Positions 1-8,500 of a DNA stretch of 43,202 nt are shown here, one piece after another. A model generated the notes under the pieces. That model had not been told where the DNA came from. It worked only from the letters and a program-made list of their open reading frames with translations, and did no database searches. A program made the translations under genes and the position numbers. This DNA comes from Flavobacteriales bacterium (GTDB taxonomy: Bacteria > Bacteroidota > Bacteroidia > Flavobacteriales_F > PHOS-HE28), in the NCBI GenBank assembly GCA_020852835.1, contig JADZAC010000001.1, positions 1 through 43,202 on the forward strand, in the 5' to 3' direction. Each line of letters begins with the position of its first letter. Positions within the stretch are counted from its first letter, which is position 1.

Positions 1-84
1 CCGTCTGCCTCGACCCGAACGACTTGATCATGCCCCGCAAATGTACTAACGACTGGCGATAGTATCAATTGACGTAACCAAGCA

Positions 85-413
85 CCCCTTTCATCCGCCA
101 AAGCTTAAGCGACGACGGACTCCAACGCCCGCTTCGCCTCTCCGATGTGCTTCACCGCCGTCCCGGTGATCTTCAGCTTGCCGCTCTTCTCGTACACCTT
201 GTAGCATTTCGGCTGGGCCTGTACCGCCCGCTGCACCGCCTCGAATCTGTCGCCTTCGAAGAAAGCGTGCTTCTGGTCCGCGATGAAGGTGCCGCGCAGG
301 TCGCCATTTTTCAGCACCATCTTCTCCAAGCCCATGCGTTGTCCCAACCAGCGTAATCGGATCCCCTCCATTAGTTCCTCCACCTCGTGGGGGATGGGCC
401 CGAAGCGGTCCTG
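85..413 (-). pseudogene. Truncated copy of the mfd 3' end (remnant 1)
   Basis: This stretch encodes about 100 residues that align with the last part (TRCF domain) of the intact Mfd at 5566-9165, sharing blocks such as EELMEGIRLRWLGQRMG and YKVYEKSGKLKIT. Its stop codon is at 105-107. Similarity to mfd stops abruptly near 413, just before vapC. The tail differs from intact Mfd: it ends in ALESVVA where Mfd ends in VGVKESA. It is therefore a diverged allele end and not a fresh copy. Downstream flank from about 85 is shared with remnant 2. No N-terminal part is present, so it cannot make a working Mfd. Confidence 0.85.
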
Positions 414-439
414 GGCAAATGGCGGACTCGGGTCGCACG

Positions 440-808
440 TCAGATCAACACAAGTTCCAGTTTGTTTTTCAGCTTCCTGAAGTGTTTGTCTTCAGTGAGC
501 AACGCGATCCCCAGGCGAATGGCGGTGGCAGCGATGATGGAATCAGCCAGTTTCAAGCGATGCCGGGAACAGAGATCGATCGCGGTGGATTTGATCCCCG
601 CATCCATGTCCATGATGTGGATCGCCGCCATGTCCGTTACAACCTTGGCCCGCTCGTGCGCGGTGTAGCCGTGATAGCCCAGTATTTCGATCTCGGTGAT
701 GAAGGACACATGGATGATTGCACCGTCCAGCAACGGGGTGGTCCGTTTGTCCCCGTTCCAATGATGGATCAGCACGTTCGTATCAACCAGCAACGGCTTA
801 GCGGCCAT
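440..808 (-). CDS. vapC: VapC-like PIN-domain toxin ribonuclease
   Basis: A PIN-domain protein of 122 residues, the usual VapC size. The N-terminal acidic motif LLVDTNVLI, the central FITEIEILG and the C-terminal LADSIIAATA and LLTEDKHF carry the conserved acidic residues of the Mg-dependent nuclease site. VapC toxins cleave RNA, often initiator tRNA or rRNA; the target here cannot be read. I chose the ATG at 808 (MAAKPLLVD); an in-frame ATG at 817 is also possible. It overlaps the 3' end of the upstream small gene by 11 nt, the standard antitoxin-toxin arrangement. It sits directly against the broken edge of an mfd remnant, which suggests it arrived with that insertion. Confidence 0.85.
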   Translation of the reverse strand: MAAKPLLVDTNVLIHHWNGDKRTTPLLDGAIIHVSFITEIEILGYHGYTAHERAKVVTDMAAIHIMDMDAGIKSTAIDLCSRHRLKLADSIIAATAIRLGIALLTEDKHFRKLKNKLELVLI

Positions 809-1022
809 CGCGTACATGCTTCAGGTACTCCTTCATTCGCTTTGAAATACCGGGAAGCATGCCCGAAGACCGCTTGGCATCGTACCCCTCTTTATTGGCC
901 GGTTTCGACGTTGGCTTCCGGCGCACCTTGGGGGTATAAGCTGCCACCGGTTCACTCACCAGATCGACTTTTTGTTCCGCGTCGTGATCTGTATGTACGC
1001 TTCGCTTGGCGGGCTTGCTCAT
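798..1022 (-). CDS. Putative VapB-like antitoxin
   Basis: A small basic protein of 74 residues directly upstream of, and overlapping, vapC. Its position and size make it the likely antitoxin that binds VapC and represses the operon. The start is taken as the ATG at 1022 (MSKPAKRSVHT); a longer reading to 1067 adds residues that do not look conserved. The first half is rich in Lys, Arg and Pro and probably disordered. The C-terminal half (GMLPGISKRMKEYLKHVRDGR) could be the toxin-binding helix. I do not recognise the DNA-binding fold, so the family (AbrB, RHH or other) is open and the role rests on context. Confidence 0.65.
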   Translation of the reverse strand: MSKPAKRSVHTDHDAEQKVDLVSEPVAAYTPKVRRKPTSKPANKEGYDAKRSSGMLPGISKRMKEYLKHVRDGR

Positions 1023-1059
1023 GATCCGAAGATAGATCAAGCCACGGAAGACACCCCAC

Positions 1060-1217
1060 CACCCCATTCACCCCCCAAAGCTTAAGCGACGACGGACTCC
1101 AACGCCCGCTTCGCCTCCCCGAGGTTCTTCACCGCCGCCACGGTGATCTTCAGCTTGCCGCTCTTCTCGAACACCTTGTAGCGCTTAGGCTGGGCCTGCA
1201 CCGCGCGCAGCCTGGAC
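1060..1217 (-). pseudogene. Truncated copy of the mfd 3' end (remnant 2)
   Basis: A second, shorter fragment of the mfd 3' end. The stop codon is at 1082-1084 and the homology runs to about 1211-1217, where it breaks after a small deletion. It encodes only the last 43 or so residues. Its end is almost identical to remnant 1, including the non-coding flank with CCAAAGCTTAAGCGACGACG, and differs from the intact mfd end. The two remnants therefore derive from one mfd allele and the intact gene from another. It separates two toxin-antitoxin modules. Confidence 0.85.
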
Positions 1218-1257
1218 AGGAAGGTGCAACTCCCCAAGGTTGCGTTCTTGCTGTCCG

Positions 1258-1624
1258 TCAGATCAACCGCACCTCGATCAGGTGCGCGATCTTGTTGAAG
1301 CCTTTGTCGCGGGTCAGCAGGGGGACATTCACGTTCTTGGCGGTGGCCGCGATCACGACATCGGGCAGTTTGAGCTTGTAGGTGCGCTTGAGCCAGGCGG
1401 AGTAGTCGCGGATGAAATCCCCGATACCGTTCGAGGTATATTCATTGAGGAAGGCACGTGCTTCGGGGATGCGCTCCTCGGCAAGGCCGGGCCAGGGCAG
1501 GAATTCGATCTCGGTGATGATGGAAATCTGGACCTCCCGGCGCCATAGCCGTTGCAACGGCATCCACGCCTTTCACGAAGTCCACCAGCGCACTGGTATC
1601 CACGAGGATGCGTTCACCACTCAT
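1258..1624 (-). pseudogene. vapC: Frameshifted VapC-like PIN toxin
   Basis: The 5' part, from the ATG at 1624, reads MSGERILVDTSALVDFVKG with the first PIN acidic motif. The 3' part, in another frame, reads ISIITEIEFLPWP, LPDVVIAATA and LLTRDKGF with the remaining PIN motifs. The switch lies around 1535-1560, near the codons for ATAMAPGG, and is best explained by a one-base indel. Repaired, the protein would be about 120 residues. As read, it lacks either the first or the later catalytic acids and should be dead, unless the indel is a sequencing error. It is a different VapC from the one at 440-808. Confidence 0.75.
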
Positions 1625-1841
1625 CGCGCAGTTGCCGTTGGACCTTCAGCGTTGGTCCTGCCAGTTCCGGGAATGCCCCGAACCACTTCATCGCATCGAA
1701 CAACTTTTGTGGCGGCGCTTCGTGCTTGCCCCGCTTTGCCCGTGGTGCCGCCGCAACCTTCTTGATCGCTCGCGCCTTCCGTTTGGGTGCCGGTCGCACA
1801 CGCGCGGTACCTGCATTCACCGGCTTGTTCTTCTTGGGCAT
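1614..1841 (-). CDS. Antitoxin of the second VapBC-like module
   Basis: A 75-residue protein whose 3' end overlaps the start of the frameshifted VapC by 11 nt. The first 40 residues are very rich in Lys, Arg, Ala and Pro. The C-terminal half (FDAMKWFGAFPELAG, then QRQLRDEW) resembles the toxin-binding tail of many VapB-type antitoxins, which often end near RDEW. The ATG at 1841 is the only sensible start. If the toxin is dead, this gene is free to decay. The start lies 56 nt from the stop of the RhuM-like gene, so the two could share a transcript. Confidence 0.65.
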   Translation of the reverse strand: MPKKNKPVNAGTARVRPAPKRKARAIKKVAAAPRAKRGKHEAPPQKLFDAMKWFGAFPELAGPTLKVQRQLRDEW

Positions 1842-1897
1842 GGTGACACGAAGATACTTCAGGCCGCGTCCTTCATCCCATCAAGCACTCCATCGCC

Positions 1898-2335
1898 TTA
1901 GGCCGCTTTGCCCGAAGCCAAAGGGATCCCGGCCAGCTCCTTGCTTTTGCCCAGCAGTTCTTCCTCCAGGTCGAAGCCTTTGATGATGAACTCCTTCAGT
2001 GTGTTGGTGGCCCAGGTCCGGAACCTGGTGGCGCGGGCGCTGTTCACCCGGTAGCCTACGGCGATAATGGCGTCGAGGTTGCAGTGCTCCACGAGCCTTT
2101 CCACGTCCCGCACGCCTTCCCGTTGAACTATCCGGAATTTCCGGATAGTTGCCTCCGGGGTCAGTTCGCCTTCCTCAAAGATCCGGCCCAAGTGCTCGTT
2201 CACCGTGCGCACATCCTTATCGAAGAGTTCGCCGATCTTCTTCTGGCTCAGCCAAAAAGTCTCGTCCTCGAAGTAGACCTCGATGCGCACCTCGCCCTGC
2301 GGGGTGGTGTAGAAGATGATGTCCGAGGCGTTCAT
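1898..2335 (-). CDS. Truncated RhuM-like (virulence protein RhuM family) protein
   Basis: The first 115 or so residues match the RhuM family: IIFYTTPQGEVRIEVYFEDE, then FWLSQKKIGELFDKDVRTVN, VEHCNLDAIIAVGYRVNS and FRTWATNTLKEFIIKGF. This N-terminal part contains a helix-turn-helix-like segment that is also found in Fic/Doc-linked proteins. Family members known to me are about 330 residues; this one is 145. After GF the expected sequence is replaced by an unrelated tail (DLEEELLGKSKELAG), so the gene appears cut and fused to a short foreign end. The biochemical role of the family is not settled. It lies between the methyltransferase and a toxin-antitoxin module. Confidence 0.75.
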   Translation of the reverse strand: MNASDIIFYTTPQGEVRIEVYFEDETFWLSQKKIGELFDKDVRTVNEHLGRIFEEGELTPEATIRKFRIVQREGVRDVERLVEHCNLDAIIAVGYRVNSARATRFRTWATNTLKEFIIKGFDLEEELLGKSKELAGIPLASGKAA

Positions 2336-2403
2336 GTGCGGGGTTGATGGACTTTCTGGCGGGGGATAGGGGGCAACATTGTATGGTCGCTGGCCACCAA
2401 CAG

Positions 2404-3426
2404 TTAGGTATACCCGGCTGCGTTCAAATGCGCTTTGAGGTACCGACCATGATGCCGACTAAACTTGGGAGGAAGAGCATTGCCGATCTGCTTGGCGATC
2501 TCATCAAGTGATATATCCATCAGGAAGCGGTAGTCGCTAGGGAAGGACTGAAGGAGGGCAGCTTCACGCGGTGTAATGGCGCGATCAGCAACGGGATGGA
2601 TGAAACGACCTTTTGATGGGTTCAAGCAGCCCCCGGTAATCGTTGGGGCTACATCGTCCCACTTCATCCTACCATAGACATCATGGAATCCGGCATCCTT
2701 CTTCTTGTGGCATGCAAGCCACATTTCTTCGGGGAGATCTCGCCAGCTACCACCGTCGATGGGAGTTCGGGCCATTCTGTCGAGTACCTCAATTGAATGA
2801 TTGCGCTTGACATTGTGACATGGATCGGATGAGTCGTGCGCGGGCACCAAACCACCTATGGCCTGGCGGACTGAGCGCGGGGCCAAGCCCTTTTCTGCAA
2901 GAGTCAGCCTACCAACTCGTGAGCCTACCAATACAAGCCGCTTTCTGCTCTGTGGCACGCCAAAATCCATAACATTCAAAACCTTGTAGTCTACCTTGTA
3001 TTCCATCTCCTTCAGCCTTCGTAGGAGCCGCTTAAAGAGGTAGTAATCTGTCAGGCCAGGTACATTCTCCATCATCACAGTAACGGGCCTAATTTCCTCC
3101 ACAAGACGTAGGAAGTCCAGTACGAGGTCGTTTCGTTCGTCGCGCACACTGCGTTTTCGGTTCAACCGACGCAACGATGAAAAGCCTTGGCAAGGTGGGC
3201 ATCCTGCAAGTAGATGACACACACCGGATGGAATGGCGTCGAGAAGTTCCTTGCCATCCACTTCGCGGATTGAGCGCTCCACCATCTTGGTGCGAGGATG
3301 ATTAGCACGATATACCCTAGCAGCGTTGGCATCAAGCTCGACAGCTGCTCTCACGCTGAAACCAGCTTGGCGCAGCCCTTCGGTCAAACCGCCGCATCCA
3401 GCGAAAAGATCAATTGCGTTCAACAT
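2404..3426 (-). CDS. DNA (cytosine-5-)-methyltransferase
   Basis: A 340-residue C5 methyltransferase that moves a methyl group from S-adenosylmethionine to cytosine in DNA. The motifs are in the normal order: motif I DLFAGCGGLTEG (residues 6-17, AdoMet binding), motif IV GCPPCQGFSS with catalytic Cys79, motif VI ENVPG (120-124), motif VIII QSRKR (159-163), a variable target-recognition part, and motif X QIGNALPP near the end. The ATG at 3426 lies 2 nt after the stop of the upstream ATPase gene, so the two are co-transcribed. The recognition site cannot be predicted. Base composition is visibly lower in GC than mfd, consistent with transfer. Confidence 0.93.
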   Translation of the reverse strand: MLNAIDLFAGCGGLTEGLRQAGFSVRAAVELDANAARVYRANHPRTKMVERSIREVDGKELLDAIPSGVCHLLAGCPPCQGFSSLRRLNRKRSVRDERNDLVLDFLRLVEEIRPVTVMMENVPGLTDYYLFKRLLRRLKEMEYKVDYKVLNVMDFGVPQSRKRLVLVGSRVGRLTLAEKGLAPRSVRQAIGGLVPAHDSSDPCHNVKRNHSIEVLDRMARTPIDGGSWRDLPEEMWLACHKKKDAGFHDVYGRMKWDDVAPTITGGCLNPSKGRFIHPVADRAITPREAALLQSFPSDYRFLMDISLDEIAKQIGNALPPKFSRHHGRYLKAHLNAAGYT

Positions 3427-3428
3427 GG

Positions 3429-5351
3429 CTAAAGGGCGACAACGCCGGTTAGTCGTGGATCGTCGGGTGCTTTCAGGCGAAGGGTATCGTAGTACTCGCG
3501 GTAGTTCACCTTTGCTGCATCGAAGAGCCCATTCCACGTGATTGAGTCCAAGGAATTGCGCAAATCCTTCTTCGTCTGACCGAGCGAAGTATCTGAGGAA
3601 CCTTCATCTGCTATGAGAAGACCGAGCACCGTCTTACCACCTGTAAACAGGTTGTTGTTGCTGCGTTCGGACACAGCGGCTTGGATCCTTGTGACATAGC
3701 GATTCAGGCGCATGATGTGATCATAGTCCTCCGGCTTTCCTGGCCTCATGAGTTCCAACACTACAATCATCCAGTCGTTCTTAATACAGACCAGGTCAAA
3801 TCGGCGCCCATCTCTTTCATCAGTTGCCGAGTACTCGCGGTTCGTATCGATCAGAACCTCCTCTATCCACTTGTCAACTCCGCGTTCATGGTGGAAGTCG
3901 GCGGGGGTAAGCTGTTCGAACTTGTGGCCAAGCAGCCATGGGTAGTTCTTGATGAACGTTTGCATGTCCAGAGCATCGCCTTTCGACTTCTCTGGCACTC
4001 GAGCATCAATGTGTTTTTTGAACTGCTCGATGATGTCGATCTTGCCTCTGAGAATTTCGGCAGTTGCCACGGATGCAATGATGTCCCACTCCTTAATTGC
4101 CTCAAGCAGTTCAGGCATGGCATCCTCGCTCGTGGCATTTATGCGTTGGATGACTTTGCGCACGCTCTCGCGCTCTACACCGGCTACCATCGAACCGGCG
4201 ATTGTCCGAAAATCCTCTTCAGTCATACGCTCGATCTGCGCGACTTTGGTGAGCGCCGACGTGAGGTCCTTGCGCTCCTGAGAACTCGATAGTTTCTCGA
4301 TACGGACGAAGAACTCGCCGAGCTTGTGTTGAAAGCGGTCGACCTTGCGCTTATCCTGACGTGTTTTCCATTCGCTGCAGAGCTGCTTCACTTTTTCCTT
4401 CCCCCATTCTTCTAAGATTGGGGCATTGCCCAACTGCCAATTCACGGTCTGGCGATCCGTAGCAACAAGGTCGATCTTCTCGTCAAGCTGCTCGGCCTTA
4501 ACCTGCCCGGTGAAATACTCCAGCGCGACCTGTCCGTTGATCCCGCCGGTCAGGTTGAAGACAAAGGGTGTGAATTGGGCTACCCGCTCTCGAGCAAAGC
4601 AAGACACACCGCGCAGTTCCGGGTCGTGGATGGTGCTCTTCAAGAAGCCGAACCAATACTCGATCTCGCCGAAGCCTTCAACATTCTCCTTGGCCCAGCC
4701 AGTCGCCGGTTCACGATGCTCGAAGGAAAGCTCTTCCTTACGTACCTCCACGCCGTTCACCCTCACCTTCATCGTCTCGATGCTAAGCGCAAAGCGGCGA
4801 GACATGCTTGTCCGGAACGAATCTTGGTTGATGTTCTTGGACAGCTTCAAGCCGGAGAAGACTACGGTCACGCCATCGCGCTCTGTGCTTGCTTCGTCCC
4901 GGAGCGGTTTCAACCGGTGGTTCGCCACAGTCGTTAAGGACTTCAACTCAGTGTAGTTGAGCTTGAGTTCAGTGAGGTGACCTTCCTTAACGGAGGTGAC
5001 GATGATGTCCTCAGCAATTCCGAACCCTGCTAGTTTGCCGATGCCTTTGCGGCCCATGACCAACCTGTTGCCAGGTGTTCGCTCGCCACGCACACGCCGT
5101 TCATGCCCAATGTGCAAGTAGTACTCGTTCAGTTCATCAAAGGTCATCCCCTTGCCGTAGTCGCGAACGACAATGGTCGCTCCTTCGGCGTGAACATTTG
5201 CGGGAAGCGTCACGTCCACCTCATCCGCGTCGGCATCCCACGCGTTGGCGATTAGTTCGGCGACCGATGGTACCGGGCCACCGTACATCTGCTGTCCGAG
5301 CAGGTCAATCAACCTGCCCGCGAACTTCAGCTCCAAGTATCGATAACTCAT
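3429..5351 (-). CDS. GHKL (MutL/MORC/Hsp90-like) ATPase with C-terminal nuclease-like domain
   Basis: A 640-residue protein. Residues 1-200 form a GHKL ATPase: N-box AELIANAWDADAD (Glu32, Asn36), DYGKGM (64-69) and the lid motif GRKGIGK (100-106), as in MutL/MORC-type enzymes. The middle, about 330-480, is helical and charged. The C-terminal part, about 485-640, contains RRFDLVCI followed by VVLELMRPGKP, arranged like the core of PD-(D/E)XK nucleases, but the usual Lys of ExK is Met here. GHKL ATPases of this kind are known in restriction-modification and defence loci. With the methyltransferase 2 nt downstream it probably forms the effector of a restriction-like system; this is inference. 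Confidence 0.82.
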   Translation of the reverse strand: MSYRYLELKFAGRLIDLLGQQMYGGPVPSVAELIANAWDADADEVDVTLPANVHAEGATIVVRDYGKGMTFDELNEYYLHIGHERRVRGERTPGNRLVMGRKGIGKLAGFGIAEDIIVTSVKEGHLTELKLNYTELKSLTTVANHRLKPLRDEASTERDGVTVVFSGLKLSKNINQDSFRTSMSRRFALSIETMKVRVNGVEVRKEELSFEHREPATGWAKENVEGFGEIEYWFGFLKSTIHDPELRGVSCFARERVAQFTPFVFNLTGGINGQVALEYFTGQVKAEQLDEKIDLVATDRQTVNWQLGNAPILEEWGKEKVKQLCSEWKTRQDKRKVDRFQHKLGEFFVRIEKLSSSQERKDLTSALTKVAQIERMTEEDFRTIAGSMVAGVERESVRKVIQRINATSEDAMPELLEAIKEWDIIASVATAEILRGKIDIIEQFKKHIDARVPEKSKGDALDMQTFIKNYPWLLGHKFEQLTPADFHHERGVDKWIEEVLIDTNREYSATDERDGRRFDLVCIKNDWMIVVLELMRPGKPEDYDHIMRLNRYVTRIQAAVSERSNNNLFTGGKTVLGLLIADEGSSDTSLGQTKKDLRNSLDSITWNGLFDAAKVNYREYYDTLRLKAPDDPRLTGVVAL

Positions 5352-5482
5352 CGGAAATGGACGAAATCATTTTGCTGGAAGCGAAGGTAGGTCGACAGGG
5401 CATTTCACTGCCAGTTGTCAATGTTGATGCTTGATTGCGTCAGTTTAACAGCTGCGTTAGGGACAGCAGCGGGTAGCCCACA

Positions 5483-5549
5483 GCCGCCCGAGGAACGAGG
5501 GCGGTGAGGACTACGAGCGAATGGCCCGACGGCGCTGCATTTGAGCGCC
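5483..5549. repeat. Pair of hairpins between mfd and the ATPase gene
   Basis: The 214-bp gap between the mfd stop and the ATPase start has no credible gene. It contains two inverted repeats: GCCGCCC paired with GGGCGGT (5483-5505) and GGCGCT paired with AGCGCC (5531-5549). They may end transcription of mfd (read leftward), or be a dispersed repeat or the boundary of the accessory island. No T-run follows, so a classical terminator is not certain. Confidence 0.45.
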
Positions 5550-5565
5550 GGAACGCCCAACCCAC

Positions 5566-8500
5566 CTACGCGCTCTCCTTCACGCCAACAACTATTTCCA
5601 TCGCCCGCTTCGCCTCCCCGATGTTCTTCACCGCCGCCACGGTGATCTTCAGCTTGCCGCTTTTTTCGTACACCTTGTAGCGCTTGGGTTGCACCTGTAC
5701 CGCGCGCAGCACCGCCTGGAAGCCGTCGCCGGAGAAGAACGGGTGCTGCTGGTCCGCGATGAAGGTGCCGCGCAGGTCGCCATTTTTCAGCACCATCTTC
5801 TCCAAGCCCATGCGTTGGCCCAGCCAGCGTAATCGGATGCCCTCCATCAGTTCCTCCACCTCGTGGGGGATGGGGCCGAAGCGGTCCTGCACCTCGGTGG
5901 CGAAGGCTTGCAGCTCGTGCTCGTCCTTGATGTCGTCCAAGCGGCGGTACAGGGCAAGGCGTTCGGCGGTCTCGCTTACGTAGCTGTTGGGGATCAGCAT
6001 GGTGAGGTCCGTCTCGATGATGCAATCGTCGCTCTGGTCGCGGCGGGAGCCACGGGCCAGGGCGCTGCCGCCTTGCGCATCGGCGAAGAGTTCCTTGAAG
6101 TGCTCGTCCTTCAGTTCGCGCACGGCCTCTTCTAGGATCTTGTGGTAGGTCTCGAATCCGATGTCGTTCACGAAGCCGCTCTGCTCCGCGCCGAGCAGGT
6201 CACCGGCGCCGCGGATGTCCAGGTCCTTCATGGCGATGTGGATGCCGCTGCCCAGGTCGCTGAACTGCTCGATGGCCTGCAGGCGCTTGCGCGAAAGGTC
6301 GGGCAGCAGGTGCGGGCTGGGTGCGAGCAGGTAGCAGTACGCCTTCTTGTTGCTGCGCCCCACACGGCCGCGCAGTTGGTGCAGATCGCTGAGACCGAAA
6401 TTCTGCGCCTCGTTCACGATGATGGTGTTGGCGTTGGGAATGTCCAGGCCGTTCTCCACGATGGTGGTGCAGACGAGCACGTCGGTGTTGCCCTCGATGA
6501 AGTCCAGCATCACTTCCTCCAGCTTGTGGCCTTCCAGTTGGCCGTGGCCCACGCCCACCTTTACGCCGGGCACCAGCTTGCGCACCATGTCGGCGATGAA
6601 CTCGATGTTCTTCACCTTGTCGTGCAGGAAGTACACCTGGCCGCCGCGGCTGAGTTCGTATTCGATCGCGCCACGGATCGTGACCTCGTCGTACGGCTGC
6701 AACATGGTGGCCACCGGATAGCGGTTGGGCGGCGGGGTGCTGATGATGCTGAGATCGCGCGCGCCCATGAGGCTGAACTGGAGCGTGCGCGGGATGGGCG
6801 TGGCGGTGAGGGTGAGCGTATCCACCGTGGCGCGCAACGTCTTCAGTTTGTCCTTCACGTTCACGCCGAATTTCTGTTCCTCGTCGATGATCAGCAGGCC
6901 GAGGTCCTTGTACTGCACGTCCTTGCTCACCAAGCGGTGCGTGCCGATAAGGATGTCGATCTTGCCTTCCTTGAGGTCCTTGAGGATCTGCGTCTGCTGA
7001 GCGCTGCTGCGGAAGCGGTTGATGTAGTCGATGCGCACGGGCAGGCCCTTCATGCGTTCGGAGAAACTCTTCCAATGTTGCAGCGCGAGGATGGTGGTGG
7101 GCACCAGCACGGCCACTTGCTTGCCGTCGGTGGCGGCCTTGAACGCCGCGCGGATCGCGACTTCCGTTTTTCCGAAGCCCACATCGCCACAGACGAGCCG
7201 GTCCATGGGCGTGGGTTTTTCCATGTCGCGCTTCACGTCGGCGGTGGCCTTCTCCTGGTCGGGCGTGTCCTCGTAGATGAAGCTGGCCTCCAGTTCGGCC
7301 TGCAAGTAGGTGTCCGGCAGGAAGGCGAAGCCCGGCTTGCTCTTGCGCTTGGCGTAGAGCTGGATCAGGTCGAAGGCCAGGGTCTTGATCTTCTTCTTGG
7401 TCTTCTCCTTGAGGTTCTTCCACGCGGGGCTGCCGAGCTTGCTCACGGGCGGTGCGCCGCCGCCTTCCTCGCCGCTGTACTTGCTTACGCGGTGCAGGCT
7501 GTGGATGCCCACGTAGAGGATGTCGTTGTCGCGGTACTTCAGGCGGATGGCCTCTTGGCGGATCGGAGGTTCGCCGGGGCCGCGCGGTGTTTCGATGGTC
7601 TCCAGCCCGCTGAATACACCGATGCCGTGATCGATATGCACCACCAGGTCGCCGGGCTTCAGTTGCGTGAGCTCTTTGAGCGTGAGGGCCTGCGCGTTCT
7701 TCCTGAACCCTTCCTTGAGGCGGTAGCGGTGGTAGCGCTCGAAGATCTGGTGGTCGGTGTAGAGCGCCAGCTTCAGTTCGGGGTCGATGAAGCCCTCGTG
7801 GAGGTCGAGCATCAGCGGTGTGAAGCTGCTGTTGCCCAACGCGGCATCGCCGCCTTCCATGTCGGTGAAGATGGCGTGCAGCCGCTCGCTCTGCTTGGCG
7901 CTGTTGCATGCGATGAGGTTGGTGTAGCCGGCGTTGCGCTTGTTGTGCAGGTCGCCCGCGAGCACCTTGAATTCCTTGGCGAAGGAGGGTTGGGGGCGGA
8001 GTTGGAAATCGACCGAATAGTTCGCAGTTCGCAGTTCGTGGTTGTTAGGGGCGCTCTTTCCTACATCCTGCGAACTACGAACTATGTCCTGCCCCCCCAT
8101 GAACACCTTCCTGAACCCCAGCGTGGCCTTCACCAGGTCGCCGCCGGTGGCGAGGAAGCTTTCCGGCGCTGCGTGCTTGTCCTTTTCGGGAGAACGCTCG
8201 CGGGCATCGGTGAGCAATTTCAGGCGTTGCGTGGCGGCATCACCCAAGGCTTGCAGGTCGTGCAGCCACAGCACGGTGTCGGCAGGCAGCTGCGCGAAGA
8301 AGAGCTGGCTTTTCCCCGCCTCATCCTCCTGCAGGTCGGGCACGATCACTGCTTCCTTCAGAAACTCCACGGTTAGCTGGTCCTGCGGGCTGAAGCGGCG
8401 CACACTTTCCACGGTGTCGCCGTAGAGCTCGATGCGGAAAGGCTTGTCGCTGCCGTAGCTGAACACGTCCACGATGCCGCCGCGGATGCTGAACTTGCCC

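Noticed and set aside
1..84. A gene or attachment core at the window start
   Set aside because: Too short to judge; no integrase core repeat or coding signal is visible.
6142..8376. Long plus-strand open reading (744 codons) opposite mfd
   Set aside because: Full length overlap with the conserved Mfd helicase; composition is rich in His, Ala and Val as expected from the reverse of a GC-rich gene; no domain visible.
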